Shown: positions 12,146-25,448, counted from the first letter of the stretch. The stretch is DNA of 64,000 nt from Typhlomys cinereus (GCA_023101885.1 JALPQD010000142.1:3432121-3496120), one strand, 5' to 3'. Notes: generated from the sequence alone by a model not told the origin. Numbers and translations: made by a program.

Positions 12146-15100
12146 AAAAGCTTTAGAAAAGAAAGAGCAAATCAATCCCAAACAAAGTAGGTATGCATAG
12201 ATTAGCAGGATGAGAGGAGAAATAACTGAAACTGAGACAAAGAAACAATAGAAGGAATTTGTCACACAAAAAGCTTGTTCTTAGAAAAACTTGACAAGAT
12301 TGACAAACCCTTAGCCAAATTAGCCAAATCTGAAAGAGGGAAAATCAAAATTAATAAAAATCAGAGATGAAAATGTATTTATCACAGCAGACCTCAAAAA
12401 AATTCAGGAATTCATAATGCCTTACTTTAAAAATTTATACACTACCAAGTTTGACAATCATAAAGAAATTTATAAACACATACAACACACTAAAGTTAAA
12501 CCATGATGAAATTAATTACTTAACTAGTCCTATAACAAGAGATGAAGTGAAGCAATAATTAAGAATCTCCCTACTAAGTAAAGACTGGGACTAGATGGAG
12601 TCAATGCAGAATTCTACCAGATATTTAAAGACAAATACCTCTAGTACTTCTTAAATTATTCCATGAAGTAGAAAAAGAAGGAACACTTACAAATTCTTTC
12701 TATGACCTAACAATACACTGATCCCAAAAACACATAAAGATACAACAAAAAAGAATATTATAGACCAATTATCCTGACGAACACAGACACAAAGATCATC
12801 AACAAAAGTCTAGCAAACCAGATGCCAAAATATGGCAAAAAATAATCCACCATAATCAGGTTGGATTTATTCCAAAACTGCAAGATTGATACAATATGCA
12901 TAAATCTATAAATATAATCTAGCACATAAATGATACCAAGAAACAATCACATGAGTCTCTCAATTGATTCCAAAAAAGCTTTGACAAAATTCAGTAACTA
13001 TTTATGATAAAGACCTGGGGAAAATAGTATTGGATGGAACATTGATAAATGTAATAAAGGTCTTATGAAACAAGCCTGTGGCAAAATACATCCTAAATGT
13101 TGAAAAATTGGAAGCATTCTGACTCAGATCAGGAAATAGGCAAAGCTCCTGACTCTCATTGTACTTGAATTCTTAGCTAGAGGTATAAGACAAGAGAGAG
13201 AGATAAAACAGATGCAACTTAGAAAATAAGAAATGAAGTTATACCTATTTGCAGATGACATGATCCTATACCTCATATACCCTAAAGATTCTGCCAAGAA
13301 ACTCCTGGAACTAACAAATGAGTTACATAGATCGACATAGTGAAAGTGAGGGAAACTTGAGAAAGAAAAATACCATGTACCATTGCTCCTAAACAAATAA
13401 AAAGAAATGAAATACTTTGGAAGAAACCTAATCAAGGATGTGAAAGTTCCATGCAAGAAACAAAAACTGTAAAACTCTAAAAGAAGAGATAACAGAAGAC
13501 ACCAGAAGATTTCATGTTCCTGAATCAGCAGAATTAACACAATCAAAATGATCATTCTACCAAAAGCAATATGCAGAGCCAATGCAATATCAACTAAAAT
13601 TCCAACCCAATTCTTCACATAAAACAATTTCAGATTTCAGATGGAAACAAAAAAGACCCACGAAAACAAAAAACAAACTGAGAAATAAAGCACTTTCTAA
13701 GTATCACCACAGTAGATCTTAAACAATATTAGAAAGTAAGAGTAATATAAACGGTAAGGTACTGGCTCAAAAATATATATATAAACAAATGGTATGGAAT
13801 TGAAGACCAAACATAAACGCACTCATCTACACTCAACTGATCTTTGATATAAGGGCTAAAAGCAATAAGAAAAAGGACAGTATCTTCAAGAAATGATGCT
13901 GGAAATACTGGATATCTTAAATGCAGAAGAATGTAACTGGACCCTTATTTTTTTTCCCCTGCATGAAAATGACTCCAAATGGACTAAAAACCTCAATGTT
14001 AGACTAGAAACTATAAAACTCCTAAAAGAAAAGATAAGGAATATCTCCAAATTGATTGATATTGGGCATCATTTCTGCAATAAGACTAAAGGCACAGATA
14101 ATAAGTTCAACATTAAACAAGTGGGACTATATGAAATTAATAAGGATTTTCTCAGAGAAAGAGACTGTTTGAGCAAAAATGCAAACTACATAATTTGAGA
14201 GCATTTTCTCTCACCCACACATCTGATAAATGTCTTATATCCAGAATGCAAAGGAAGTAAACAAACCCTTTATAAAATGGGCTTTAGAACTGAAAGAAAC
14301 TTATCAAAAAAGAAAAATTCAAATATCTAGCAAAAAATCTTAAAAAATTCTACCTCCCTAGTCATTTGAAAAATGCAAATTAAAACCACCCTGAGATACC
14401 ATCTCAGTCCAATCAGAATGGTTAAGATCAAAACACAAACAACAGTAAATGCTGGTGTGGATATTGGGAGAAAGGGATCTTCATACATTGCTGGTGGGAT
14501 TGTAAGCACATCCAACCCTTTTTGTGATCAATTTGGAGGTTCCTAAAAATTGAAATTCCATATGACCCAACTATACCACTCCTGGGAATGTTCCCAAAGA
14601 ACACTATATCCTGTAACAGAGTCACGTGTACATTCATGTTCATAGCAGCCCTTTTCACAATAGCAAAGAAATGGAGTTAATGAAAATGTGGTACATATAT
14701 ACAATGGAATACTATTCAACTATCAGGAAAGACTGAACTAATGAAATTTGCCAGTAAATGAATGGAAATTGAAGAAATCATACTTAGTGAAATATTCCAG
14801 GAATAGAAAGACCGATGCTGTGTGTTCTCCCTTAGAAATGGATCTTAACAGTAAACATTCTGTTTAATAAAATCAGAGAGACTCTCTTACAACACCCATA
14901 AACAAAAGAAAACATTCAGCACTCAAACAGGACACAGCCTATTGCAACAGAAAAGCAGTGAAATAGACAACAACCAACCAGAGTGAAGAGTACTGGAGAC
15001 CCTAAAATACTCAGTAGGAATCAGACCAACCAATTCTCTTCCATCTTAGTCTCAGGAAATCCTGTAGAAGAGGGGCAGTAAGATTGTAAGAGCCTAAATA

Positions 15101-15520
15101 TGGGAAGTTCCATAGCTGGCCAGGACAGCCACTCAAAAAAGTACAGTTGCATCCAGAAACTTACTGCCATATCAACATTATCCTGCAGGCTAGCTAGGAG
15201 CCCAGGAGAAAAAATTACATTCAGGTAGACCCTTAGGGGTATGGCCTAGATAGATGAAGGAAATTATTCCTGTCAGTATGTATAACCAAGGAGTGGCCAC
15301 TTAATCTGCCACAGAAAAACAAGGTCATACTAATACAGACAACCCTAAGGTAACCGTGGGATACGTACAAACAGAAAGGCATGAAGGGGGAGTGGAAGAA
15401 GTATGGATTGATGAACTTACGGGAGGTTGGGAGAAGGGAATGTGGGATGGGAGAGGAGAGAGAAGTTTTAGGGACAATCACCCATTAAATTTGCAATTAA
15501 GAAGAGTAGATATTAATTAA
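12146..15520 (+). mobile_element. L1-B, part 3: reverse transcriptase to 3'UTR
   Basis: Continues the old element. The equivalent of the KNWFFEKI region is near 12,265, the FADDM motif is kept at 13,248-13,262, and the Cys-rich end (CW..W..K, CW.DCK) is near 14,450-14,510. A 3'UTR follows that differs from the younger copies and ends in a G-rich, then A-rich stretch near 15,520. Many frameshifts and stops. This copy represents an older subfamily than L1-A, C, D and E. Confidence 0.85.
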
Positions 15521-15643
15521 AAATTTAAAAAAAAATTCAAACAATAGAAACCCAGCTTTCGATGGCCAGATGGAAAGAGATATGGTGTTTTGAATTGGAT
15601 AAAGGACAAATAGATTGACGGACTTGGCAAAGAGTACGATAAC
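15521..15643. other. Short unassigned spacer
   Basis: Non-L1 sequence that ends at the left target-site copy of the L1-C/L1-D block (TATTGCATTCAT, 15,644-15,655). Confidence 0.5.
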
Positions 15644-15725
15644 TATTGCATTCATTTATTGATATCAACTAGATCAGTTCAATCAAAAACACAGAATCTG
15701 AAAGTAATTAAGAGACCAAACAACA

Positions 15726-16759
15726 ATGCCCAAGTCAAAATGCAGATCCATGAAAAATAAAACCCAAGAAGACAAATCTCCCACCAAAAGAATTAACCCC
15801 ACAATGATAGATTCAAACCAAGAAAAATTTACAAAAAATAGCCAAGAAAGAGAGTCCCAGGATAACAACTTTCAAAGCATGATCATTATCATGATCAATA
15901 CTATGAAAAAAGAAATCCGGGAAGAGTTAAATAACCTCATCAACCACTTTAAACAGGAACACAACAGACACTTGGAGGAGTTGAGAAAAACAATTCAAGA
16001 AACAAAAGTAGGCATAGAGCAGTTAAAACAGTCTCAAGCAGAGTTTAAAATCGGACTAAAAGACAAGTTATCTTCAACCCAGAACTCAACAGTGAGTCTT
16101 ATCAACAGAAGTAACGAAGGAGAAAATAGAATTTCAGATCTTGAAGACAAAGTGGGAGTATTAACCACTCAATGGAAGAGGTTGTTAAAGCCAAAAAGAT
16201 ACTTGAGAGGAATATTCAAGAGATATGGGACACCATGAAGAAGCCTAACATGTGCATTCATGGAATACCAGAACAAGAATCCCAAAACACCACACCAAGG
16301 AAAACTTCCCTCATCTAAAGAATGAGAGGTCCATCAAAATACAAGAGACATTCCGTACCCCAAACAGATATGACCAAAATAGAAACTTGCCATGGCCAAT
16401 ATTAGTCAAAACACAAAGAAAAGGTGCTGAGAGCTTCAAGGGAGAAAAAAAAAACAAGTCACTTGTAAACCTATTAAAATAACAAATGACTCCTCAATGG
16501 AAACAGTAAAAGCAAGAAGAGCTTGGAGCTTCAAGTATTAAATGAGCAAAAATGTCAACCCAGGCTGATATACCCTGTAAAACTATCCATCATGATCGAG
16601 GGAGAAAGAAAAGTTTTCCAGCACGAAGACAACTTGAAAGCTTACATATCTACCAAACCAAGCCTTCAAAAAAAATGCTACAAATTATACTCAAGCTTGA
16701 AGAAAAAAGCAAGCATATCCAGAAGGACAGAAGACAAGTATAATACCACCAAAAACTAA
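15726..16759 (+). pseudogene. L1-C ORF1 relic (RNA-binding chaperone)
   Basis: ORF1p is the L1 RNA-binding, trimer-forming protein. The start MPKSKCRSM at 15,726 matches the start in L1-E, which supports the choice. It is followed by a Lys/Glu/Gln-rich coiled coil (residues about 60-150, with NRISDLEDK) running to about 16,190. A frameshift near 16,190 breaks the frame; the RRM-like part continues in other frames (IHGIPEQES-like at 16,254, RYDQNRN at about 16,367). The C-terminal domain (CQPRLIYPVKLSIMIEGERK) is at 16,555-16,616. Not intact. Confidence 0.88.
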
Positions 16760-16800
16760 AAGCCAAATAATACAATTACAAAAGCCACTAAACATAAAAA

Positions 16801-19408
16801 GTGTCCAGAATTAAAAATAATTTCTCCATTACAATATTAAATGTCAATGGAATTAACACACCAATCAAGAGACACAGATTACAAACTTGGATCAAAAATC
16901 ACAACCCATCAATCTGCTGCCTTCAGGAAACTCATCTCACCACAAAAGATAGGCACATCCTAAAGATGAAAGGCTGTTCCAAAATTCTGCAAGCTAATGG
17001 AACCAGGAAACAGGCAGGAATAGCCATTATCCTATCAGACAAAGTGGACTTCAAACAAAAAAAAATCATAAAAGACACAGACAGATATTACATTTAATCA
17101 CAGGCACAATTCACAAGGAACACTTCACAACACTGAACATATATGCACTAATACGGGCCCCTCCACATTCATTAAGCAAACCCTACAGCATCTAAAGTGA
17201 GAAATCAACCCCAAAATGATAATTCTTGGAGATTTCAATACTGCCCTCTCAACATGGGATGGATCAACAGATCAAAAGCTTAAGAGACACTTTGGAACTT
17301 AATCAAACCCTTACTGAAATGGAACTTACAGATCTTTATCGAACTTTTCATCCACGCACCAAAGACTACACATTTTTCTCAGCAGCACATGGAACAGGAA
17401 AGTAGAAATTCTAGCCTGTACTCTATCAGACCACCATGGTATAAAGCTTGACATCCAAAACACAACAAACAACAGAAAATACACTAACACCCGGAAATTT
17501 AACATTATGATGCTGAAGGAGAATTGGATTCAGGAAGAAATTAAAAAGGAAATTCAACATTTCCTGAAAGTGAATTATAATGAAAATACAACTTACCAAA
17601 ATCTTTGGGACACAATGAAAGCTGTCCTAAGACATAAGTTCATAGCTCTTAATACCTACATCAAAAAATGGAAATATTGTAATGAAATAACTTAACAATG
17701 CACCTTAAAGCTTTAGAGACACTAGAGCAATACAATCCCAAAAGCAGTAGAAGAGAGGAGATCAGCAAAATCAGAAGAGAAATATCCAAAATTGAGATAA
17801 GGAAAATCATACAGAGAATCAACCAGTCAAAAAACTGGTTCTTTGAAAAAATCAATAACATCTATGCACCCCTACCAAAATTAACCAAAGCAAGGGATAG
17901 AAAATCCAAATTAACAAAATTAGAAATGAAAATGGAGTTATCAGTACTGATACCCAAGAAATTCAGAGTATTTTAACGTCTTATTTCAAAAAATTGTGTT
18001 CTGTGAAATTTGATAACACAAAAGAAATGGATGAATTCCTAAGTAAACACAACTTACCCAAATTTAATCAAGATGTTTTGAATTGTTTAAATAGTCATAT
18101 AACATATGAGGAAATCGATGAAGTAACCTCAAATCTTCCTACCAAGAAATGTCCTGGACCAGATGGATTCAAACATTTGAGAAGCTAATAACACCAAAAC
18201 TCCTTAAACTGTTCCATCAAATAGCAAAGGAAGGAACACTACCAAATTCTTTCTATGAAGCTAATACCAGTTTTAATCCCAAAACCTAATAAAGATATAC
18301 TTAAAAATTAAACTATAGGCCCATCTCTTTGATGAACACAAATGCAAAGATTCTTAATAAAGTCTTAGCAAATCAGTTCAAAAAATATCAAAAAGATCAT
18401 TCACGGGGATCAAGTAGGCTTTCTCCCAGGCACACAAGGTTTATTCAACATAAGCAAATCAATAAATGTAATTCATCATATAAAACAGTCCAAAACATGA
18501 TACTCTAGATAGATGCAGAAAAAGATCCAGCAGCCCTTTATGATCAAAATCCTAGAGAAGGTTGGAATGGAAGGAACTTTTATCAATATAATAAAAGCTG
18601 TCTACAACAAGCCTACAGCAAGGATTATTCTCAATAAGGAAAAACTTGAGGTGTTCCCGCTTTGATCAGGAACTAGACTGTCCACTCTCACCACTTCTAT
18701 TCAATATTGTACTCGAAGTCTTAGCTGAAGCCATAAGACAAGAAAGGGACATAAAAGGGATTCAAATCGGCAAGGAAGAAGTCAAGTTATCTGTATTTGC
18801 AGATGACATGATCCCATACCTCAGTGATCCCAAAACCTCCACCAGGAAGTTCCTGGAACTAATACAGAAATTCAGCAGGGTGGCAGGATACAAAATTAAC
18901 ATACAAAAATCAGTGGCCTACCTATATGCCCAGAATGAAAGAAGTGAAAAAGCCCTGAGAGAGTCAATCCATTTACTATAGCCCATAAAAAACTGAAATA
19001 CCTTGGTATAAACCTAACCAAGGAGGTAAAAGACCTTTACAATGAAAACTTTAAAACCCTAAAGAAAGAAATTGCAGAAGACACCAGAAGGTGTAAAGAC
19101 CTCCCATGTTCCTGGATTGGCAGAATCAACATCGTAAGAATGACCATCCTACCAAAGGCAATATACAAATTCAATGCTATGCCAATTAAAATCCCAAAGC
19201 AATTCTTCAAGTAGTTGACCAAACAATCTCAAAATTCATATGGAGGCACAAAAGACCCAGGATAGCAAAGACAATCCTGAATAACAAAAATACTGCTGGA
19301 GGTATCACCATACCAAACCTTAGTCTATACTACAAATCCATAGTTATAAAAACAAGCTGGTACTGGCTCCTAAATAGACACACAGATCAATGTATAAGGG
19401 TTGAAGAT
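16801..19408 (+). pseudogene. L1-C ORF2 relic, C-terminus deleted
   Basis: Endonuclease start with NVNGIN and CCLQETHL, the catalytic glutamate retained (GAA at 16,927), Z region, then the RT palm with PLSPLLFN (near 18,680) and FADDM (18,796-18,810). Frame breaks occur before and inside the RT domain, for example at about 18,500 and 18,655. Sequence after the RT thumb is replaced directly by 3'UTR because of the 1.4-kb internal deletion, so the Cys-rich domain is absent. Confidence 0.88.
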
Positions 19409-20117
19409 ACCTTCGAATATACTCTTACAACAAGACACTAGTTTAACAGGTTTTTATCTCTGTCCAGGGGGTGACAGCCAATACCCATCAGAATGGAGTG
19501 AAGGGCATTGCAGGAGCAAAAAAACTGGAAAAAAAAATCAAAAAACCATAATCCAGAACATCAGAGACTCTATATCAACTACCTGGAACTAGGCCCGCCT
19601 ATTTTCTCCCTATCCAGAAGCTCAGGGAAATTTGCGGAAGAGGGGGCGGTAAGATTGTAAGAACACAAGGATGGGAGGAGCAATGATATGCAAGATATTC
19701 CACACAAGTTAGGGCCGAAGCAATCATAATTGGACTTTGCATGCCCTGCGCAAACACTATTGATCCCTCAAATTCTAGCATTTGCTAAAGGCACTAAGAT
19801 CCTTGGAGGCAAGGGATTGACAGCCACAGTAGTGTTCCTATGCTTAAGGGGAACACAGGAAAGGGTTGTGGGAAATGCCACTGGGTCCTTGCACCTCATC
19901 GGAGAGGAGGACCCAGAGGAGAGTCTGGCATGCACATTAAAGGATGCTCCGGGGATGGGAGGGGGAGGCAATGGGGGATAGGGAGGGAGGGGGGAGTTGA
20001 GGGGGGCATAGGGCGGTGGGAGGTTGGAGGGAGGTAGGGAACCTGTGTACCTGTTAAAGTTGTATGAGTAGAAATATAAAATAAGTAAATAAAATTAAAT
20101 TAAAAAAATGAAAAAAA

Positions 20118-21845
20118 TAATATTGTACTTCAAGTCTATGCGGAGGCCATAAGACAAGAAAAGGACATAAAAAGGATTGAAATCGGCAAGGAAGAAGTCA
20201 AGTTATCTCTAGTTACAAATGATCTTATACCTGACTGATCTCAAAAACTCCACCAGGAAAATCCTGGAACTAATACAGAAGTTCAGCAGGGTGGCAGAGT
20301 ACGAAATAAATGTACAAAAATCAGTGGCGTTCCTATATATCCAGAATAAAGAAGTGAGAAAGCCCTGAGAGAAACAATCCCATTTACTATAGCCCCTAAA
20401 AAAAAGTAAAATACTTTGGCATAAACCTAATCAAGGAAATAAGAAACCTTTACAATGAAAACTTTAAAACTCTAAAGAAAGAAATTAGAGAAGACACCAT
20501 GTTCCTGGATTGGCAGAATCAACATCATAAAAATGACCATCCTACCAAAGGCAACATACAGATTCAGTGCTATACCAATTAAAACTCAAAACAATTCTTT
20601 AAAGAAGTTGATCAAACAACCTCAAAATTTATATGGAGGCACAAAAGACCCAGGATAGCAAAAGCAATCCTAAGTAAAAAAAAACACTGCTGGAGGTATC
20701 ACCATACCAAACCTTAGTCTATACTACAAATCCATAGTTGTTAAAACAGCCTGGTACAGACAGACAAACAGATCAAGGGTTGAAGACCCAGATATAAACC
20801 CACAAAACTACAGCCATTTGATTTTTGACAAAGGGCTCCAAAAATCCAATGGTAAAGAACAGCACCTTCAACAAATGGTGCTGGCAAAACTGGATATCCA
20901 CATGCAGAAGATTAAAACTGGACCCCTACTTGTCACCATGTACAAAAATTAATTCCAAATGGATCAAGGACCTCGATATAAGGCCAGAGACAATAAAAAC
21001 CATAGTTGAAAGGTAGGGAACTCCCTTGAGCAGATTGGGCTAGGCCAACAGTTCCTAAAAAGACGTCCAATAGCACAGTCACTGCAACCAACTCTCAACA
21101 GATAGGATCTTGTGAAATTAAAGACCTTCTGTTCAGATAAAGAGATTGTAACACATGCACAAAGGCAACCCACAGAATGGGAGAAAATCTTCACTAACCA
21201 CATATCTGATAGAGCTCTACTGTCCAGAGTGCACAAAAAACTTAGAAAACTAAACACCAAGGAAACAAACGGGCCAATTAAAAAATGGGCCTTGGAACTT
21301 AAAATAAACTTTACAAGAGACAAAATTAAAATGTCTAACATATATCTTAAAAAAAGGCTCCACTTCTTTAGCCATCAGGGAAATGCAAATCAAAACCTCC
21401 CTGAGATATCATCTCACCCTGGTCAGGATGGCAAAAATCCACAATGCAAACAACAACAAATGCTGGAGAGGATGTGGAGAGAGGGAAACTCTTCTACATT
21501 GCTGGTGGGAATGCAGGCTCATACAGCCACTCTGGCGAGATGCCTGGAGATTCTTAAAGAAATTAAAGATTGAAATGCCATATGACCCTGCTATTCCACT
21601 TTTGGGAATAACCCCCCAAACAGCAAAAATTCACCTCAATAGCACAAGCACGACCATGTCCATAGTAGCACTGTGTACAATAGCAAAGTCATGGAATCAA
21701 CCCAAATGTCCAACTGTTGACGAGTGGATAGGGAAAATCTGGTACATTTATACAATGGAATACTATTCAGCCATCAAAAATGATGAATTAATGCAATTTG
21801 CCGGGAAATAGATGGAATTAGAAATGATTATTTTGAGTAAAGTAT
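20118..21845 (+). pseudogene. L1-D partial ORF2 (RT C-terminal part and Cys-rich domain)
   Basis: Sequence equivalent to the last half of ORF2. A long open stretch at 21,383-21,811 carries the zinc-knuckle-like Cys/His pattern and the conserved ending ([20 protein letters not shown]). Upstream parts are split over frames with several stops. It has no start and no catalytic centre, so it cannot encode an active protein. Confidence 0.85.
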
Positions 21846-22743
21846 CCCAGATAAAGAAAATTAAGTGCCGTATGTATTCCCTAATAGGTGATCCTAGTAC
21901 CAAACCCACTTGGAGACACACTCAAAGACAAATCTCTGTAATACTCACAGTAATTGTAAATATTATAAACAAGAGGGAAGGGAAAGGAGGGCCACATCAG
22001 AAACAAAGAGAGAGGGGGGACCATGTTACAGCAGAGAAAATAGGCCAGCATCAAGGACTGCATATAAGTAATGAGACAAAGTTCACAGACTTTCCTTCCT
22101 GATCATTTGCAACTGATGGTGTATGATCTCACCAGAAGGAGAGGGCATATAGTCTGGCAGATAGAAAGTAACCATTGTGCAAATGGGAGGCTGACCTTCC
22201 CCCACCTCACTGCGGTCTCCTACTTTTATTCCATCTACCTTTGAATATACTCTTATAGTAAGACTCTATTTTAACAGCTTTTTATCTCTGGCCAGGTGGT
22301 GACATCCAATACCCATCAGGATGGAGCCAAGGGCATTGCAGGAGCAGCAAAACTGAAAAAAAAATCAACAAACCATAATTCAGAACATCAGAGACTCTAT
22401 ATCAACCACCTGGAACGAGGCCTGCCTAATCTCTCCTCATCCTGAAGCTCAGGGAAATTTGCGGAAGAGGGGATGGTAAGATTGTAAGAGCACAAGGATG
22501 GGGAGGAGTAATGATGTGCAAAATACTTCACACAAGTTAGGTCTGAAGCAGTCATAATAGGATTTTGCATGACCTGTGAAATGACCAACACATAATATTG
22601 ACTCCTCAAAGTCTAGCATAGACTAAAGGCACTAGGATCCTTAGAAGCTAGGGATTAACCGCCACAATAGTGTTCTTATACTTATAGAGAACAAAGAAAG
22701 AGTTCTAAGAAATGCCAGTGAATCCTTACACCTCATCAGAGAG

Positions 22744-22905
22744 GAGGGCCCAAAAGAAAGTTTGGGAATGAGGAGGCACTGGGAGATAAGGATGGAGGGG
22801 GGAGTTGAGGGAGGCATAGGGCGGGAGGGCCCAGAAGAAAGTTTGGGAATGAGGAGGCACTGGGAGGTTGAAGGGAGGGAGGGGACTGGTGTACCTATTA
22901 AGTTT
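22744..22905. repeat. Short tandem duplication in the L1-D 3'UTR (81-bp offset)
   Basis: GAGGGCCCA(A/G)AAGAAAGTTTGG and the following 20 bases occur at 22,744 and again at 22,825. Copies diverge after about 41 bp. No other L1 copy in the window has this, so it arose in this copy or its source. Confidence 0.75.
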
Positions 22906-22961
22906 GTATGAGTGGAAATTAATTAATTAATTAATTAATTTTTAAAAAGTATTGCATTCAT

Positions 22962-23480
22962 CTTATAATCTTGCCTGAATTAAATTCTAGTGCTTGGCGG
23001 AGGAAGTTTCCAGACAATTTAGCTTTTACAGTGTGGCATGACTGCTTTTAAGTTATTTAAAGTTATGAAGAAAAATGGCAAGAAATCAGGTTTGAAGAGA
23101 CAAGATTTGTGAATTGTGATGGATGATGTATAAGCAAGTTTAAAAAGAATGCAAAAATCAAAATGGCAGCTATTATTAAAGAAATAAGCACCATTATTGA
23201 ATCAAAACTTACTCTTCATTTTGGATAATGGAAGAGGCCCTATCCTTAGGGCTAATTCCTCAAGGAAGGTTTCTTCCATCCATAGAAATGGAAATTCTTT
23301 TGGAAGAATTCTTTTGGAAGAGCTGAGAGTTCCAAAGGATAGGTCTCTTCATCCTATGTAGCAAGTCTCGAAAAAGCTTCTGTCCAGTGTCATCACAGAG
23401 GAGTTGAACCAGGTGTATTGAAGGGGCCAATCTTTACCTGAACTTTAGAGGTATCAAAGATGCCAGAGGGAGAAGCCTGA
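22962..23480. other. Unassigned sequence
   Basis: Right flank of the L1-C/D block. It may include the 5' part of the LTR-retrotransposon remnant that becomes recognisable further right. No exon seen. Confidence 0.4.
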
Positions 23481-24074
23481 ACCCCATCTCCAATGATTCA
23501 GAGAATTGTAAAAGTCAGACCATGTGTGTCAGGATTAGAAAGTCAGCCAAGAAGCTCAAGGAAGACAATTAGTGCTGTGGAGTTAAAGCCTGGTTTGCAA
23601 TTGAGAGGTGAGAATGTCAGAGATGCCAGACCCAATGTGAAACATCTACCAAAGGAAGTTATGTTAGCCCATGGACAGAGCCAGCCCAGGAGAATGATGA
23701 ATTCCATAGGCATCTGTACTGAAGTGGTGGAACTGAAGTACTGAAGAAATGTGATGAATTCAACAAGAGGTGCTAGACTGGAACCTAGATGGTTTTGAGT
23801 TTGTCCTGGTTTTTCTTTTGGGAAGGGAGGCTTGTTATGGACCAGTCTTTCCTGGATATGTCCCCATTCCTCACTTTTGGGATGGGAATGACTATTCTGT
23901 GCTATTGTACACTGGAAGTATGAGGCTTGTTTTTTGATTTTTACAGGAGGCTTTGGCCTTTTAACCCTGGGAATATGATGAGATTACTGATGTAGTCTGT
24001 GGGACTTTTAAATCTGGACTAAGCATGGTTTTTACAATGAGATGGCAATGAGCCTGTGAGGATCAGGGGTTCCA
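23481..24074 (+). mobile_element. Probable MaLR-type internal region remnant
   Basis: Sequence directly 5' of a MaLR-like LTR and in the same orientation. It has the text pattern I associate with non-coding internal regions of rodent MaLR elements (TTATGGACCAGTCTTTCC; GGGATGGGAATGACTATTC). No protein-coding remnant is visible. The left boundary is uncertain. Confidence 0.5.
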
Positions 24075-24427
24075 TGTCATGGTTCGAAAAGTGTGTTGTC
24101 CCCTGCCATCCCATGGGTAGGAAGGTCATGGCACCTTTAAGAGGTGGAGCATTGCTGGAGGAAGACAGTCACAGGGGGTATACTCGAGGTTGATTAGCCC
24201 ACCTAACTTCCAGGAGAGTTTGCACTTGCAATTGGCAGTTATACAGCTTTCAGTCTCCTTGATGGATGTGATTTAGTCTTCTTCACTTTCTTCCAGCCAG
24301 CCACCTTTCTGCTATAGTGGACTCTATCCCCCCTCTGGAACTGTACACAGAACAAAACTCCTTTTTTCCCATTAAGTTCTTTGAATCTTGGTGGTGTCTC
24401 CCAGCAGCATAATGAGTAACTGCTACA
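24075..24427 (+). mobile_element. MaLR-like LTR (ERVL-MaLR)
   Basis: Begins TG (TGTCATGGTTCG) and ends CA (AACTGCTACA), about 353 bp. It includes the AAGAGGTGGAGCATTGCTGGAGG block, GGACTCTATCC...CTCTGGAACTGTA and a terminal GGTGTCTCCCAGCAGCATAA block, all characteristic of rodent MaLR LTRs. Family assignment is from memory of the consensus pattern. Confidence 0.68.
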
Positions 24428-25344
24428 GCCACATACACCATAAAGTAAAACACAGGACAGAAGCATCTGTATGGAACACATAGGTACCATCTTTGCTTTC
24501 TTGTTATTATTCCTTCAGTGACATAACAAAACATGAGAAAATACAGTATTGAGTTTTATACATTCCAAACAGTATAAAAATGACTTAAAGAATGTAGGGT
24601 GATTTTACAGAATTTTATATACTGCAATTGAAAGAGGAAAATATCAAAATCCATTGTTCTTTATCATCATGCACCAATGTCCAAGTGCACTAGCTCCTAG
24701 AAATAAAAGGAAAGTTCATGAGAACTGCTCCCAAGTTCACAAGTCCAAGAAAGCTGGAAATGAGAAGATGGCCAAGACCGCTTTCCAAACATTATATAAG
24801 CTGTAGATAATGGAGAAGAGTATCTACACATCTTTGAGCAGCCTGAAAACAGTGCAGACATATCCAATTGCAGCTGAAAATTTTGGGATACAGCTGCCTT
24901 GGAGATTCATGTTCCTTAAGTAATCCAAATAAATTCATTCAGCATCCAAATTGTACTTTGCTGAAATCAATATTTTCAAGTTTTCTTGGTTCCTTATCTG
25001 GAATGTGAGAGCATGTGTTTATCTTTCCCAAGAAAAGAGATATAACACCTGTGGATATCAAATAATTATAGTGTAACAGTAAAAACAATGAACACAGTCA
25101 AAGCAGTACTGATTCTTCAATTTCTACTTTACAATTGGTAGAGTATCTGATAAAACTAATAAAGTTTACCCAATCTGTATCAATATCTATGACACTCATT
25201 GGCTAGACAGGGATATGATCTAGTTATTTCTAGAATTTTGGGTAAGAACTGTTATCCAAATCACAGACTCTGGCTGTTTGACACTCTCCAGAGTATTACT
25301 GATGCAAATTTCTTACACAATCATATTTCGAAAAAGACAATAGT
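24428..25344. other. Unassigned sequence
   Basis: About 0.9 kb without a repeat family or exon that I can support. Confidence 0.45.
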
Positions 25345-25388
25345 GACTGTACTGATCAGGGTTCTCTAGAGGAACAGAACTGATAGTG

Positions 25389-25448
<60 letters not shown>

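Larger units (their letters stand above)
15656..20110 (+). mobile_element. L1-C: LINE-1 with ORF1, ORF2 and an internal deletion
   Basis: Starts about 70 bp upstream of the ORF1 start codon, so nearly all of the 5'UTR is missing. ORF1, a short intergenic stretch, ORF2 (to about 19,408) and the terminal 3'UTR follow. At about 19,409 ORF2 jumps straight into the 3'UTR, dropping what corresponds to about 4675-6115 of L1-A (about 1.4 kb, including the Cys-rich domain). The 3'UTR is otherwise complete, ending in GTACCTGTTAAAGTTGTATGAG and an A-rich tail. The 12-bp target site at 15,644-15,655 recurs only after the following element, at 22,950-22,961. Confidence 0.9.
20111..22949 (+). mobile_element. 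L1-D: LINE-1 fragment from RT palm to 3' end
   Basis: Begins abruptly at the position equivalent to [13 protein letters not shown] (compare 18,700) and continues through thumb, Cys-rich region (CW..CG...LLHCWW.C at about 21,461-21,527), C-terminus and 3'UTR to GTACCTATTAAGTTTGTATGAG near 22,910 and an (AATT)n/A-rich tail. The FADD motif is destroyed (LVTND-like, near 20,210). A copy of the target site lies immediately after it (22,950-22,961). It directly abuts the tail of L1-C without intervening host DNA. Confidence 0.88.

Noticed and set aside
19400..19420. L1-C deletion as a splicing product
   Set aside because: No GT at the donor edge or AG at the acceptor edge when compared with L1-A.
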